Source: Candidatus Limosilactobacillus intestinigallinarum (GTDB lineage: Bacteria; Bacillota; Bacilli; Lactobacillales; Lactobacillaceae). From it: a stretch of DNA of 64,000 nt. This document shows, piece by piece, positions 8,342-17,577 of the stretch. Every line of letters begins with the position of its first letter. Position 1 is the first letter of the stretch. Made by a program: the position numbers and the translations under genes. The stretch spans positions 106,847 through 170,846 of the forward strand of contig DXAA01000011.1 of the NCBI GenBank assembly GCA_019117285.1, given 5' to 3'. Below the pieces are notes generated by a model. That model made no database searches. It saw only the letters and a program-made list of their open reading frames with translations, and had not been told where the DNA came from.

Positions 8342-9013
8342 TTAGTGTGATAACAAAGAAAGCCGCTTTTGCAGCGACTTTACAGAAATAGTAGATTTTG
8401 CTTTAGGCTTGAGTTTATTCAATAACACCAGGTCAGATTGCTTATCGGAATACGAGTAACAATCTGTGACATTCTTATTGTCACCCAGCATGGCATCAGC
8501 AAAGCCTAATTCGATAGCTTTATTGACGTTCATCCAAGTTTCGTTATCCATCATTGTTGAAATCTTTTCACGGGGCAGGTTGGTTTTCAGCTCATAGGCA
8601 TTGATGATCGACTCCTTGGTTTCAGCTAGCATTTGCGCAGCGTGGTCGAGATCTCTTTCTTGACCGCCGACAATAGTCAGTGGATTGTGGATCATTAGCA
8701 TAGCCGCAGGAGCCATTGAAACAGTAGTTCCAGCCATCGCAATTACCGAAGCAGCAGATGCCGCAATACCTGAGATTTTGACATTGACTTCATTCGGGTA
8801 ATTCATCAGCATGGTATAAATTTGACTGGCAGCGGTACAATCACCACCAGGGGAGTTCAGCCAGAGATCGATTGGATCCTGACTTTCATTAAGTTCGTCT
8901 TGGAATACCTGTGGTGAAACATCGTCATGCACCCAGCTATCAGGAGCAATTACCCCAGAGATAGCTAGTTGCCGCTGATCACCATTTTGTTTCCAGTTCC
9001 AGAAACGTTTCAT
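8342..9013 (-). CDS. Head maturation protease, ClpP-like
   Basis: 223-residue ClpP/S49-type serine protease that cuts the capsid scaffold domain and portal during head maturation. Visible active-site elements are the oxyanion region LNSPGGDCTAASQIY, the serine in SGIAASAASVIAMAG and the histidine in AMLMIHNPL; an acidic residue follows about 50 residues later. Its start overlaps the portal stop by 4 bases. The order portal-protease-capsid is the classic HK97 arrangement. Confidence 0.93.
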   Translation of the reverse strand: MKRFWNWKQNGDQRQLAISGVIAPDSWVHDDVSPQVFQDELNESQDPIDLWLNSPGGDCTAASQIYTMLMNYPNEVNVKISGIAASAASVIAMAGTTVSMAPAAMLMIHNPLTIVGGQERDLDHAAQMLAETKESIINAYELKTNLPREKISTMMDNETWMNVNKAIELGFADAMLGDNKNVTDCYSYSDKQSDLVLLNKLKPKAKSTISVKSLQKRLSLLSH

Positions 9014-10275
9014 TCTTTTGGTTCCTCACTTTCTTTGGTTGTTTGCGTGTTATAGAAATTACCGGCTTGGTTAAGTGGCAGCATGTTACCGTTAACCAAG
9101 TACTGATCACCACCTTCATCAGCAGGGATACGGTTGAGATCCTCTAACTCACGAATGTCATTAGCAGATAACCAGCCATTTTGTCGACCAATGGCATACC
9201 CATTCATCCGGCTTTCGTAATCACCACGTAGTAGTCCATCAACATTGAATTTAACGAAAAACTTTCGTTGATCATCAGCGGAAAGTAGCTGTTGATTCAT
9301 AGCTTGTTCCCAGCGAATACACCAAGGGTTCAGGGTGTACTTTACAAATTCGAGTGATTGTTGCTCGATATTTGAGAAAGTCGAACGATCTAGGTCACCA
9401 ACCATATGTGGTGGTACACGAAAAATTCTGGCAATTTCGTCGAGTTGGAATTTTCGAGTATCAAGAAATTGCGCTTGGTCGGGTGGAATGGAAAGCTGGT
9501 GAAAAGTCATTCCTTCTTCCAAGACAGCAATGCTGTGATTATTAGATCCCGAAAATTGTGACTGCCAACTTTTCCGAAGCCGTTCAGGGTCTTTGACTAC
9601 ATTAGGGTGCTCTAGAACACCACCAGGCGTGGCATCATTTTTGAAGAAAGTGGCTCCGTATTGTTCGGCAGCCATGGATAATCCAATCGCATTCTTAGCC
9701 ATAGCAATGGGACTGTAACCAATCAAACCATCAAAACCCAATCCGGCGATATGAAGGACTTCATCGGACAAGAGAATTACTTGTTTCGATTTATTTTTTG
9801 CCTGGTAATCATCGTAGTTGCGAGTATAGGTATAGTAGATTTCACCGTTGGCAGCTCTGTTAACGTCCATTCGATCAGGCATCAAAGGATAGAGTCCGGT
9901 GATCTTGCCTTGACCGTTTCGAATGATTTGTGCATAGGCATTACCCCACAGTAATAAATGGTTCATCATGGTTTCACGAAAGATAAAACTGGTCATTTCT
10001 GGATTTGGCGCATCATGAAGCAAAAAATAAAGCGGGTGGTTAATTGCCCGCTGTTTACCACCATCGCTGGTGTATTGATAAATATGAAGTGGTAGTTCAG
10101 CTAATCCTTCAGCCAAGACTCGAACACAAGCATAAACTGCAGTATTTTGCATTGCAGTACGTTCGGTCACATTTTGGCCAGCCATCGAACTGCCGAAGAA
10201 AAATGACATAGTGCTAGACAAGGTGTTTTTAGGTGAAGCTTTATTGATATGGAATAATTTATTAAATAAACCCAT
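9010..10275 (-). CDS. Phage portal protein, HK97 family
   Basis: 421 residues, the usual HK97 portal length. Recognisable family blocks are VYACVRVLAEGLAELPLH, HPLYFLLHDAPNPEM, LLWGNAYAQIIRN, LGFDGLIGYSPIAMA and RIFRVPPHMVG. It forms the dodecameric ring through which the terminase pumps DNA. It lies between the large terminase and the protease, overlapping the latter by four bases. Confidence 0.95.
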   Translation of the reverse strand: MGLFNKLFHINKASPKNTLSSTMSFFFGSSMAGQNVTERTAMQNTAVYACVRVLAEGLAELPLHIYQYTSDGGKQRAINHPLYFLLHDAPNPEMTSFIFRETMMNHLLLWGNAYAQIIRNGQGKITGLYPLMPDRMDVNRAANGEIYYTYTRNYDDYQAKNKSKQVILLSDEVLHIAGLGFDGLIGYSPIAMAKNAIGLSMAAEQYGATFFKNDATPGGVLEHPNVVKDPERLRKSWQSQFSGSNNHSIAVLEEGMTFHQLSIPPDQAQFLDTRKFQLDEIARIFRVPPHMVGDLDRSTFSNIEQQSLEFVKYTLNPWCIRWEQAMNQQLLSADDQRKFFVKFNVDGLLRGDYESRMNGYAIGRQNGWLSANDIRELEDLNRIPADEGGDQYLVNGNMLPLNQAGNFYNTQTTKESEEPKE

Positions 10276-10303
10276 GGCATCAACTCCTTTCAGTCCTACG
10301 CAA

Positions 10304-11923
10304 TTACAACATCAATAGGCCTCGACCATCATAAACAGAATCACCATTATCCTCATTTCGGATAGCACGATCCAGTCCCATAATGGTGGCCACTACGCCA
10401 TCAATTTTTTCGGTTGACTTAGCCTTATCCGGTTTAATATTTCCGGCTGGGTCAGTGCGGATGTAGATGTTATCCATCATCCAGCGTAAGACCGGATGAC
10501 CACCATGAGCGATCTTCTTTTCCAGAGTTAATCGCATTAGTTCTTTAGTTGGAGGCGTCATGTCCTTAAATCCCTGGCCAAACGGGACCACGGTGAATCC
10601 CATACCTTCAAGATTTTGAACCATTTCGACAGCTCCCCACCGGTCGAAGGCAATTTCACGGATGTGATATTCCTTTCCCAGATCATCAATAAAGTGTTCG
10701 ATGAATCCGTAGTGAACTACATTACCTTCTGTTGTTTGCAGATAACCTTGTTGTTTCCAAATATCGTATGGAACATGATCACGCCGAACTCGTAAGTCAA
10801 CATTATCTTCGGGAATCCAGAAATAGGGTAGAAGGGTATAACCTTCAGAATCATCCCTTGGTGGAAACACTAGAACAAAAGCAGTGATATCAGTAGTCGA
10901 CGACAGGTCGAGTCCACCGTAACAATCTCGTCCCCGTAGTTCATTAGGATCAACTGGGAAAGCACAAGCATCCCATTTATCCATCGGCATCCATCGGACA
11001 TCTTGTTTAACCCACTGATTTAAACGGAGTTGACGGAAGGTGTTTTCTTCAGCAGGATTTTCTTTGGCTGAATTATAGGCATCTTTTACTTTCTCCATTT
11101 TGACTGTAATTCCTAAAGAAGGATTAGTTTTTTTCCAGACTTCGGGGCTCGACCAATCTTCATCCCGACCAGCACCATAAATTACCGGATAAAAGCGGGG
11201 ATCATGTTTGCGACCTTTCATGATATCAATTGCTTTTTGATGGACTTGATAACAGATTGAATTTTCATCATTACCAGCAGTGGTTATTAGAAAGTAAAGA
11301 GGTTGTGTTCTGGCATCCCCTGATCCCTTCGTCATAACGTCATAGAGTTTCCGGTTCGGTTGGGTATGCAGTTCGTCAAAGATAACTCCGGACACATTGA
11401 ACCCATGTTTAGAATAAGCGTCAGCAGATAGAACCTGATAGAAACTATTAGTGGGTTCATAGATCAGCCGTTTTTGTGAAGCGAGAATTTTGCATCGTTT
11501 CTTCAAAGCCGGGTTCATTCGTACCATATCAGCGGCCACGTCGAAAACAATCGCTGCTTGTTGCCGATCAGCGGCACAACCATACACTTCGGCTCGTTCC
11601 TCACCATCTGCACAACAAAGCAAAAGAGCGACTGCTGCCGCTAGTTCTGATTTTCCTTGTTTCTTTGGAATCTCAACATAAGCAGTATTGAATTGGCGGT
11701 AGCCATCAGGCTTCAGAATACCGAAGATGTCACGAATAATCTTTTCTTGCCAATCAATCAAGTCAAAGGGTTTTCCTGCCCAAGTTCCCTTAGTATGGCA
11801 GAGACATTCAATGAAAGAAACTGCAAAATCAGCTGCATCTTTGCTGTAAGTGGAATCCTTAGCCATAAAACGAGTTGGTTTATAATCTTTTAACTTTCTC
11901 AAGAAAACATCACTTCCTTTCAT
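10304..11923 (-). CDS. Terminase large subunit
   Basis: 539-residue DNA packaging motor. The ATPase domain has a deviant Walker A, IPKKQGKSE (about residue 84), and Walker B GVIFDELHT. The nuclease domain begins at the GRDCYGGLDLSSTTDITAF Asp-rich motif and holds a later DRWGAVEMV and DKAKSTEKIDGVVA block. The full-length, intact sequence implies that the element can package its own DNA. Linked to an HNH gene and a P27-type small subunit, which points to cos-type packaging. Confidence 0.95.
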   Translation of the reverse strand: MKGSDVFLRKLKDYKPTRFMAKDSTYSKDAADFAVSFIECLCHTKGTWAGKPFDLIDWQEKIIRDIFGILKPDGYRQFNTAYVEIPKKQGKSELAAAVALLLCCADGEERAEVYGCAADRQQAAIVFDVAADMVRMNPALKKRCKILASQKRLIYEPTNSFYQVLSADAYSKHGFNVSGVIFDELHTQPNRKLYDVMTKGSGDARTQPLYFLITTAGNDENSICYQVHQKAIDIMKGRKHDPRFYPVIYGAGRDEDWSSPEVWKKTNPSLGITVKMEKVKDAYNSAKENPAEENTFRQLRLNQWVKQDVRWMPMDKWDACAFPVDPNELRGRDCYGGLDLSSTTDITAFVLVFPPRDDSEGYTLLPYFWIPEDNVDLRVRRDHVPYDIWKQQGYLQTTEGNVVHYGFIEHFIDDLGKEYHIREIAFDRWGAVEMVQNLEGMGFTVVPFGQGFKDMTPPTKELMRLTLEKKIAHGGHPVLRWMMDNIYIRTDPAGNIKPDKAKSTEKIDGVVATIMGLDRAIRNEDNGDSVYDGRGLLML

Positions 11924-11965
11924 TAGTACTAAAAAAGCACTGAGAATGAACTCAATGCTTAATGA

Positions 11966-12172
11966 TTAATTGAATTTACCAGTTAAAATCAAATTGACAT
12001 AGCCGGCCCGTTCAGTAGTCAGGTAATCGATCAAATCGTGGCAGTTGTAATAGTAGGCCAGTCGTTTAACATTCTCGATATCAAACATGTTTACTTCGCC
12101 AGTATTGCGAATTTGTAAGACCTGCTGGCGAATTCGGTCACGTCTAGCTAGTTCATCTTTGATTCTGCTCAT
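11966..12172 (-). CDS. Small DUF5049-like protein
   Basis: 68 residues with the pattern RQQVLQIRNTGEVNMFD...VKRLAYYYNCHDLIDYL...YVNLILTGKF. This fits the small DUF5049-type proteins that sit between methylase and terminase genes in Firmicute phage-like elements. Function unknown. It starts 2 bases after the upstream gene ends, so the two are co-translated. Confidence 0.7.
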   Translation of the reverse strand: MSRIKDELARRDRIRQQVLQIRNTGEVNMFDIENVKRLAYYYNCHDLIDYLTTERAGYVNLILTGKFN

Positions 12173-12174
12173 GA

Positions 12175-12795
12175 TTAGGCCTCCTGATTCTTAAAAGCAG
12201 CTGATCCGGCTAAATTTCGTAACAGTACTTTCCGTTGTGTTTTGTATTCGGGACCGATAAAACCCAGGCGTAGTAGAAAACAACGAAAAGCATATTTCTC
12301 ATTGCTTTCTTCATGAGGTTCTGACACAATCCGTTGATGATCTTTTGCATATTGCACAAGTTTGTCGATAAATTGTTGATAAGCTGCGGCATCATCAAGC
12401 TTTACCTTGTTGAACCAGTTAAATGTCACCTGTTGATCATCAACGTCTAGTTTTAGCGAATCGAGCTGACAAGCATCTTTGATTAGTTGTCCCTTGGCCC
12501 AAATTAGGTGACGCAGGTTTTCTAAGGCTTGATCGGTAAAGTCGTCTCGACGGTAAGCAAGATGCAATTTGATAATGTTAGCGGGCCGGAAACCAAGTTC
12601 TTTAAGTTTGTCGATTAGGTTGGATGGAATCTCATCAGGGGATGAAAGGTTCCCATCTTTACTGACAGTGTATTTGCCAATCTGGTATGCGTAGGTTGGT
12701 GTGTACTGATATTCAGCTTTTTGTTGAGTATAGTTAGCAATCTGTTCGACTAGCTTTTTACGCTGTTGACCATGAACATTAAAATTAATTTCCAT
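12175..12795 (-). CDS. Conserved element protein of unknown function
   Basis: 206 residues. The N-terminus [14 protein letters not shown]...[16 protein letters not shown] and the C-terminus [31 protein letters not shown] match a conserved family that travels with this packaging cassette. Databases often label it 'virulence-related' without evidence. It has no recognisable enzyme motif. A good ribosome site (AAGGAGG) precedes its ATG. The role is unknown; position suggests a packaging or DNA-modification accessory. Confidence 0.6.
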   Translation of the reverse strand: MEINFNVHGQQRKKLVEQIANYTQQKAEYQYTPTYAYQIGKYTVSKDGNLSSPDEIPSNLIDKLKELGFRPANIIKLHLAYRRDDFTDQALENLRHLIWAKGQLIKDACQLDSLKLDVDDQQVTFNWFNKVKLDDAAAYQQFIDKLVQYAKDHQRIVSEPHEESNEKYAFRCFLLRLGFIGPEYKTQRKVLLRNLAGSAAFKNQEA

Positions 12796-12867
12796 ATTCT
12801 GTACCTCCTTGTTTGATCACTGTATACATCACTCTAAAAGGCACAGATAGCAAGGCTTTCCCGCGCT

Positions 12868-14094
12868 TTAGGCCGGCTTCTTTAGATTACTGTAAGGAAT
12901 TATATGACCATCTCTTTCCACACTGATATCTTGATCCGAATCGACTTGTTTGATGTAGCGATTAACAATCACATCACAGTATTTAGGATCCAGTTCCATC
13001 ATGTAGCAAATCCGGTTGGTTTGCTCACAAGCAATGAGGGTAGATCCAGAGCCACCAAAGGGATCAAGAACCGTACAGTTAGACATTGTCGAATTCATAA
13101 TTGGGTAAGCAAGTAATGGAATAGGCTTCATTGTTGGATGTTCCTTACTTTGTTTTGGTCGATCAAATTCCCAGATGGTGGATTCCTTGCGACCGGTATA
13201 CCATTCGTGCTTTCCATCGTGCTTCCAGCCGTAGAGCACGGGTTCATGTTGCCATTGATAAGGGGAGAGACCGAGTACCAGTGATTGCTTTTTCCAGATA
13301 CAACAACCGGATAGATAAAAACCAGCATCTTGAAAGGCTCGCCGGAAGTTCAGTCCTTCCGTATCGGCATGGAAAACATAGATGCTGGCGTCGTTAGCCA
13401 TTGCAGTATTCATGTTTTGGAAAGCAGCTAATAAAAATTTATAGAACTTATCATTATCCTGATGATCGTTCTTAATCTTGCCGGCTTTACTTTGGTAATC
13501 AACGTTGTATGGTGGATCAGTAAGAACTAAGTTAACCTTATTATCGCTGAGTAATTTATGGAAACTTTCCTTTTTTGTAGCATCACCACATAGCAATGTG
13601 TGCTTTCCTAGGTGCCAAAGATCTCCTGCTTTAGAGAAGGTTGGTTTATTCAATTCACTATCAACGTCAAAGTCATCATCATGCGTGTCGTCAGCCGTGC
13701 CAAGAAGGTCGGAGATCTCATTCTCGTCAAAGCCCGTTAATGAAACATCTAAATCACTGGCTTGTAAGTCAGTCATTAGGAGGGCTAACTTATCCTTATC
13801 CCAATCACCACTGATCTTGTTGAGCGCAATGTTCAGTGTCTTTTCTTTCTCATCATCCAGACTAACGACCACACATTCGGCTTCCTGGATTCCTTCATCT
13901 TGGAGGATTTTTAACCGTTGGTGGCCACCAACCACGTGACCAGTTTGTTGGTTCCAAATAATTGGATCGACATAGCCAAATTCATGCATCGAGCGTTTTA
14001 ATTTTTCATAATCAGGATCACCTGGCTTTAAGTCTTTTCGTGGATTGTAATCCGCGGGGATGAGGTCCGTTATTTTCTTCTTAACAAATTTCAT
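12868..14094 (-). CDS. ParB-like domain / DNA methyltransferase fusion
   Basis: 408 residues. Residues 1-100 form a ParB-type nuclease/CTPase-like domain with DYNPRKDLKPGD and HVVGGHQRLKIL. The C-terminal two thirds are a beta-class amino-methyltransferase: LTDPPYNVDYQ (about residue 192) comes before the SAM motif VLDPFGGSGST (about residue 343). Such fusions are common in phages and may protect element DNA from restriction or mark packaging substrates. It overlaps the small terminase gene by one base, between it and the large subunit. The target sequence is unknown. Confidence 0.9.
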   Translation of the reverse strand: MKFVKKKITDLIPADYNPRKDLKPGDPDYEKLKRSMHEFGYVDPIIWNQQTGHVVGGHQRLKILQDEGIQEAECVVVSLDDEKEKTLNIALNKISGDWDKDKLALLMTDLQASDLDVSLTGFDENEISDLLGTADDTHDDDFDVDSELNKPTFSKAGDLWHLGKHTLLCGDATKKESFHKLLSDNKVNLVLTDPPYNVDYQSKAGKIKNDHQDNDKFYKFLLAAFQNMNTAMANDASIYVFHADTEGLNFRRAFQDAGFYLSGCCIWKKQSLVLGLSPYQWQHEPVLYGWKHDGKHEWYTGRKESTIWEFDRPKQSKEHPTMKPIPLLAYPIMNSTMSNCTVLDPFGGSGSTLIACEQTNRICYMMELDPKYCDVIVNRYIKQVDSDQDISVERDGHIIPYSNLKKPA

Positions 14095-14636
14095 TAGTTC
14101 ATTCCTTTCCGACTTCTTAAGAGTCGTTCCATGACATCATCTTGTAGTGTTGATCCTTGATAAGTCGTGGCATTGTTTTCTTTAACCACTTGAAAAATCT
14201 GAAACCATAATTGGCTCGATTGCTTCATGTAGTCACGACTCATGGAAACATATGGTGAAGCAATTGCATTACCAGTGGTAGGGTGGCGAGCGAGAAAACC
14301 AAACTTAGAGATACATTCTTCGCACTGGATCCACCGGCTAACGCTAACGGCATATTGTTCAATCAGCTGAGTGTTAACTAGCTTTTCACAACCACGTTCG
14401 CCCAACCATTCCCAGGTTTCTTTAAAAATATCAGCGGCGTCAAATTCTAAACCATTCTTCTGTTTGGCCTTGAGGTATTTCTTGACTGGCGGCATCACGT
14501 GTCCTTCCAGATTAGCTGGTTCAGGCAAATCGATAACAGTTGCTTTTTGACCAGCTTCGAGCTTATCGTGCAGTGATTTAGATTTTCGCCCAGCGCCGAC
14601 CCGGAATCCGCCACGATTCGTACCATCTTTAGCCAA
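14094..14636 (-). CDS. Terminase small subunit, P27 family
   Basis: 180 residues. The lysine/arginine-rich start GGFRVGAGRKSKSL and the helical middle with WLGERGCEKLVNTQLIEQYAV...WIQCEECISK are typical of P27-type small terminases, which recognise the packaging site. It lies right after the HNH gene and a 115-base non-coding gap that could hold cos. Confidence 0.85.
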   Translation of the reverse strand: MAKDGTNRGGFRVGAGRKSKSLHDKLEAGQKATVIDLPEPANLEGHVMPPVKKYLKAKQKNGLEFDAADIFKETWEWLGERGCEKLVNTQLIEQYAVSVSRWIQCEECISKFGFLARHPTTGNAIASPYVSMSRDYMKQSSQLWFQIFQVVKENNATTYQGSTLQDDVMERLLRSRKGMN

Positions 14637-14755
14637 ATCTCTCCCTCCTTCCGGCAGGGGTTAATACCCCGTTTGATTTCGATTTTTTGTACACGAAGGC
14701 CCAGGCCCGCTCCCGCGTGAAAAATTTTTAAGGATTCGATGGCCCCCTCCGTGGT
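14637..14755. other. Candidate cos packaging site
   Basis: 119-base non-coding gap between the HNH nuclease and the small terminase genes. It is locally GC-rich with an inverted repeat GGGGTTAATACCCC (14657..14670) and a second region where ACACG and CGTG arms enclose a GGCCCAGGCCC stretch (about 14691..14720). In HK97-type cos phages the site lies just upstream of terS beside an HNH gene. The location is the argument; no overhang can be assigned. Confidence 0.35.
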
Positions 14756-15133
14756 TTAGTAATGATATTGACGTGGTGCTTTGTGCCAACGATCATCCAT
14801 CTGAGCGGTGATGCGGGAATGACATGGTTTGCATAATGCCATCAGGTTTTTGAACTCGTTGGTGCCACCGTGCTCTAAGGGCAGAACGTGATGGACTTCG
14901 GTAGCCTTGGTATACCTTCCTTGGCTCAGGCACATCTCACAGAAGGGATGGTGGAGTAGGTACCTTTGTCTGATCTTTGGCCAGCCACGATGATAGCGCG
15001 GACGACTACGTTTTGGTCGTTGGTAACGATTGTAGTGAGAACTGACTTGCTTAGCATGGACGTCACAATAAGTGTTGTGGGTTAGTTGCGGGCAGCCAGG
15101 GTAACGACAGGGTTTCTTGGGTGAGTAAGGCAT
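14756..15133 (-). CDS. HNH endonuclease (packaging associated)
   Basis: 125 residues from the ATG at 15133, which follows AGGAGGAG. It has two zinc-binding parts: an N-terminal CRYPGCPQ...CDVH cluster, and the HNH core FCEMCLSQG...ATEVHHVLPLEHGGTNEFKNLMALCKPCHS. HNH proteins next to terminase genes boost cos cleavage by the large subunit in HK97-like phages. The longer frame starting at 15193 adds residues with no ribosome site. Confidence 0.9.
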   Translation of the reverse strand: MPYSPKKPCRYPGCPQLTHNTYCDVHAKQVSSHYNRYQRPKRSRPRYHRGWPKIRQRYLLHHPFCEMCLSQGRYTKATEVHHVLPLEHGGTNEFKNLMALCKPCHSRITAQMDDRWHKAPRQYHY

Positions 15134-15280
15134 GACACTCCTCCTTTCTGAGGGCATAAGAAAAGCCCAGCAGTTTGCACCGCCAGGCTTCAATGTTATA
15201 AAGCAAATGCCTTTATCCTAATTTTCTACACTACTATCGTAACATGGATAGGCTGATTGTTTGTTCTGCGTTTTACCTTT

Positions 15281-15748
15281 CTAATGATGGGATCCATAAA
15301 GTAAGAGCGTGAGGTGATCGAGTGCTTTGTTCTTTCGATTGTAAGCAGTGGTTTTCGCAATGAAGTACTTGTCCATCACGATGGTTAGTCCCTCGTTCAT
15401 TGACTGGTTTGGAGTGCGATAGCAGATATCTAAAACAAAGCGCTCGTCTTCAGATAACTCTTGCCAGGCTGGCTCGAACCACTTGAAGTAAAGTTGGGCT
15501 TGTTGGTAGCGTTCATTCAGCTTGGTTGTCTTATCGATGCCATGCAGCAGGCGATGCTCAGTTGGGTTATCTTTTTTACTGCTGCCAGGTACGAAACCGT
15601 AGCGTGGCGAACTGACACCAATCATTTGTTCCTTGGCTAGCTTCAGGTCGTCTTGGTAAGAGTCAATGATGAACTTCATACCATCGTAATCTTTCAAGGC
15701 TGCAACGGTTGCTCGCCGTTTGTCTAAGTAGTTCCACATGATACTCAT
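15281..15748 (-). CDS. DUF1492 / RinA-like late gene regulator
   Basis: 155 residues. The C-terminal part LSEDERFVLDICYRTPNQSMNEGLTIVMDKYFIAKTT... (shown only in part here) looks like a sigma-70 region 4 helix-turn-helix, as in DUF1492/ArpU/RinA proteins that switch on packaging and capsid operons. It sits between replication and packaging modules, exactly where a late activator is expected. Its start overlaps the helicase stop by 4 bases. Confidence 0.75.
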   Translation of the reverse strand: MSIMWNYLDKRRATVAALKDYDGMKFIIDSYQDDLKLAKEQMIGVSSPRYGFVPGSSKKDNPTEHRLLHGIDKTTKLNERYQQAQLYFKWFEPAWQELSEDERFVLDICYRTPNQSMNEGLTIVMDKYFIAKTTAYNRKNKALDHLTLLLYGSHH

Positions 15749-17100
15749 GCCATAACACTTCCTTTCAGGTTGGCTTTCACTGCGTTAATCAAAGCTAACT
15801 GGGTTTTGTCTTTGCGTTTCAGGGCCGCCAGAATGTTTTCGTCAATGGTGCCTTCAGTGATGATGTGGTGGATAACTACTGGTTGACGTTGCCCTTGCCG
15901 CCAGAGCCGAGCGTTGGTTTGCTGGTAAAGCTCCAGGCTCCAAGTCAATCCATACCAAATCAAGGTGGCACCACCAGCCTGCAGGTTGAGACCATGTCCG
16001 GCAGAAGCAGGATGAATCAATGCCAATGGAATATTACCAGCGTTCCAGTCCTGAATGTCTTTAACAGTTTTAATCTCGCGAGCAGTGAATCGTTGCTTGA
16101 TCTGAGAGAGATCGTGTTTGAACCAGTAAGCAACGAGTACTGGTTTGCCATTCGCAGCTTCAATCAAGTCCTCGAGTGCATCGAGTTTTCGCTGGTGGAT
16201 CTGCACAATTTGTTGATGGTCATCATAAACGCATCCGTTAGCCATTTGGCATAGCTTGTTCGACAAGCTAGCAGCATTCAAGGCGCCTATTTGTTTACCC
16301 TGGGTTGAAACTACTAGCTGGGCATTAAGCTCATCATAGATTGCCTGCTCACTATTACTCATTTTTACCGGAACGGTGTTCATAGTTAATGGTGGCAGAT
16401 TCAAGTAGTCCTTAGACTTCATAGAAATGGTGATGTCATCAATGGCACGGTAGATACTTTGCTCAGCGCCAGGCTTGGGTTTGTAGGTAAACACTTGATA
16501 CATGTTTCGCTTGTCGGGGTCAAAGTAGTTCATCCGGTAAGATGAGATAAAGCGGCCAAGTCGTTGGCCCATGTCCAGCACGCGGAATTCCGCCCACAGA
16601 TCCATCAAGCCATTAGACGACGGTGTACCTGTTAAGCCAACCACGCGTTTAATCAGTGGTCGCACTCGTTTGAGGGCTTTGAAGCGTTGCGAGCGGTAAG
16701 ACTTAAAACTGGAGAGTTCATCGATCACCAACATGTCGTAGTCAAAGGAAGTACCAGAGGATTCAATTAGCCATTTTAAGTTTTCCCGATTAATGATATA
16801 AATGTCGACATCTTGCTGCAGTGCTTTGATCCTTTGAAACTTAGAACCAGTGACGACTGAATAGTTAAGGCCTTTTAAGTGGTCCCATTTTTCAATTTCT
16901 TCTGGCCAGGTTTGTTTAGCCACGCGCAGTGGAGCGACAACTAATACCCGTTGAACTTTCCCCTGCTGAATAAGTTGTTTAATAGCAGTTAGGGTAATGA
17001 CGCTTTTACCTAGTCCCATATCAAGCAAGATGGCTGCCACAGGATGATCCAGAATAAACTGAGTTGCGTATTGTTGGTATTCATGCGGTTTGTATTGCAT
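15745..17100 (-). CDS. SNF2-family DNA helicase
   Basis: 451-residue SF2 ATPase. It has Walker A DMGLGKS (K32), motif II VIDELSSFKS, motif III GLTGTPSSNGL, and the C-terminal QTNARLWRQGQ motif (motif VI). It lacks extra domains and matches the short SNF2 helicases in phage replication cassettes, which remodel or load at forks. It overlaps the VRR-NUC gene by 20 bases, and the two often occur as a pair. Confidence 0.92.
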   Translation of the reverse strand: MQYKPHEYQQYATQFILDHPVAAILLDMGLGKSVITLTAIKQLIQQGKVQRVLVVAPLRVAKQTWPEEIEKWDHLKGLNYSVVTGSKFQRIKALQQDVDIYIINRENLKWLIESSGTSFDYDMLVIDELSSFKSYRSQRFKALKRVRPLIKRVVGLTGTPSSNGLMDLWAEFRVLDMGQRLGRFISSYRMNYFDPDKRNMYQVFTYKPKPGAEQSIYRAIDDITISMKSKDYLNLPPLTMNTVPVKMSNSEQAIYDELNAQLVVSTQGKQIGALNAASLSNKLCQMANGCVYDDHQQIVQIHQRKLDALEDLIEAANGKPVLVAYWFKHDLSQIKQRFTAREIKTVKDIQDWNAGNIPLALIHPASAGHGLNLQAGGATLIWYGLTWSLELYQQTNARLWRQGQRQPVVIHHIITEGTIDENILAALKRKDKTQLALINAVKANLKGSVMA

Positions 17101-17362
17101 CTAGCATTCCTCCAATCTGATCAAACTGATCGCAAACAAAAACCTGGTAACCAAGTTGTTTTAACTGGTTGAGTCTTTGCACTTGTAACGGGCGGGGATG
17201 TTTACCAGGAGCCTTCATCTCGACAAAGCCCATATGACCATCAGGCAGGAGAACTAACCGATCAGGTACTCCGGCCATAGATGGTGAGGTGAACTTCAGG
17301 CAAAGACCCCCACGTTGGTGAGTAGCTTTGACAAAAGCAGTTTCAATTCGTTTTTCTAACAT
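17081..17362 (-). CDS. VRR-NUC domain nuclease
   Basis: 93-residue stand-alone VRR-NUC nuclease: GGLCLKFTSPSMAGVPDRLVLLPDG and FVEMKAPG supply the D...ExK catalytic set, then the ending QRLNQLKQLGYQVFVCD. Such minimal proteins are Holliday-junction-type resolvases that act with the SNF2 helicase downstream. Its upstream flank is a 213-base non-coding stretch with short repeats. Confidence 0.9.
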   Translation of the reverse strand: MLEKRIETAFVKATHQRGGLCLKFTSPSMAGVPDRLVLLPDGHMGFVEMKAPGKHPRPLQVQRLNQLKQLGYQVFVCDQFDQIGGMLDAIQTA

Positions 17363-17412
17363 TTGTAAAATCCTTTCTAAACGTTGATTTGTCAGTGGTT
17401 CGTCAGGATTAA

Positions 17413-17577
17413 TGACGGTCGTGTCGGTTGATTTATTACTCTTCTCTATATCTCTTTTTTTCTATTTTTATTCCTATATACAAGTAATGTAAAAGAGTGT
17501 CATGACTGTCATTAGGATTGATAAACACTGATGTATCAAGCTTTTCGAGTTTTAAAGTGTGACAGTCGATGACAGTC
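17413..17577. other. Candidate replication origin with TGACAGTC repeats
   Basis: Non-coding stretch between the primase stop and the VRR-NUC gene. It has TGACAGTC at 17560..17567 and 17570..17577, the same octamer inverted in ATGACTGTCA (17502..17511) and a one-mismatch copy TGACGGTC (17413..17420), plus a T-rich tract at about 17442..17475. Short iterons plus an AT tract beside a P4-type primase fit a replication origin. Promoter or operator use is also possible. Confidence 0.35.

Noticed and set aside
8342..9013. Housekeeping ClpP
   Set aside because: Position between portal and capsid and sequence style match a phage head protease.
13505..13939. 144-codon plus-strand frame inside the ParB-methylase gene
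   Set aside because: Serine-rich shadow translation; the methylase motifs are on the other strand.
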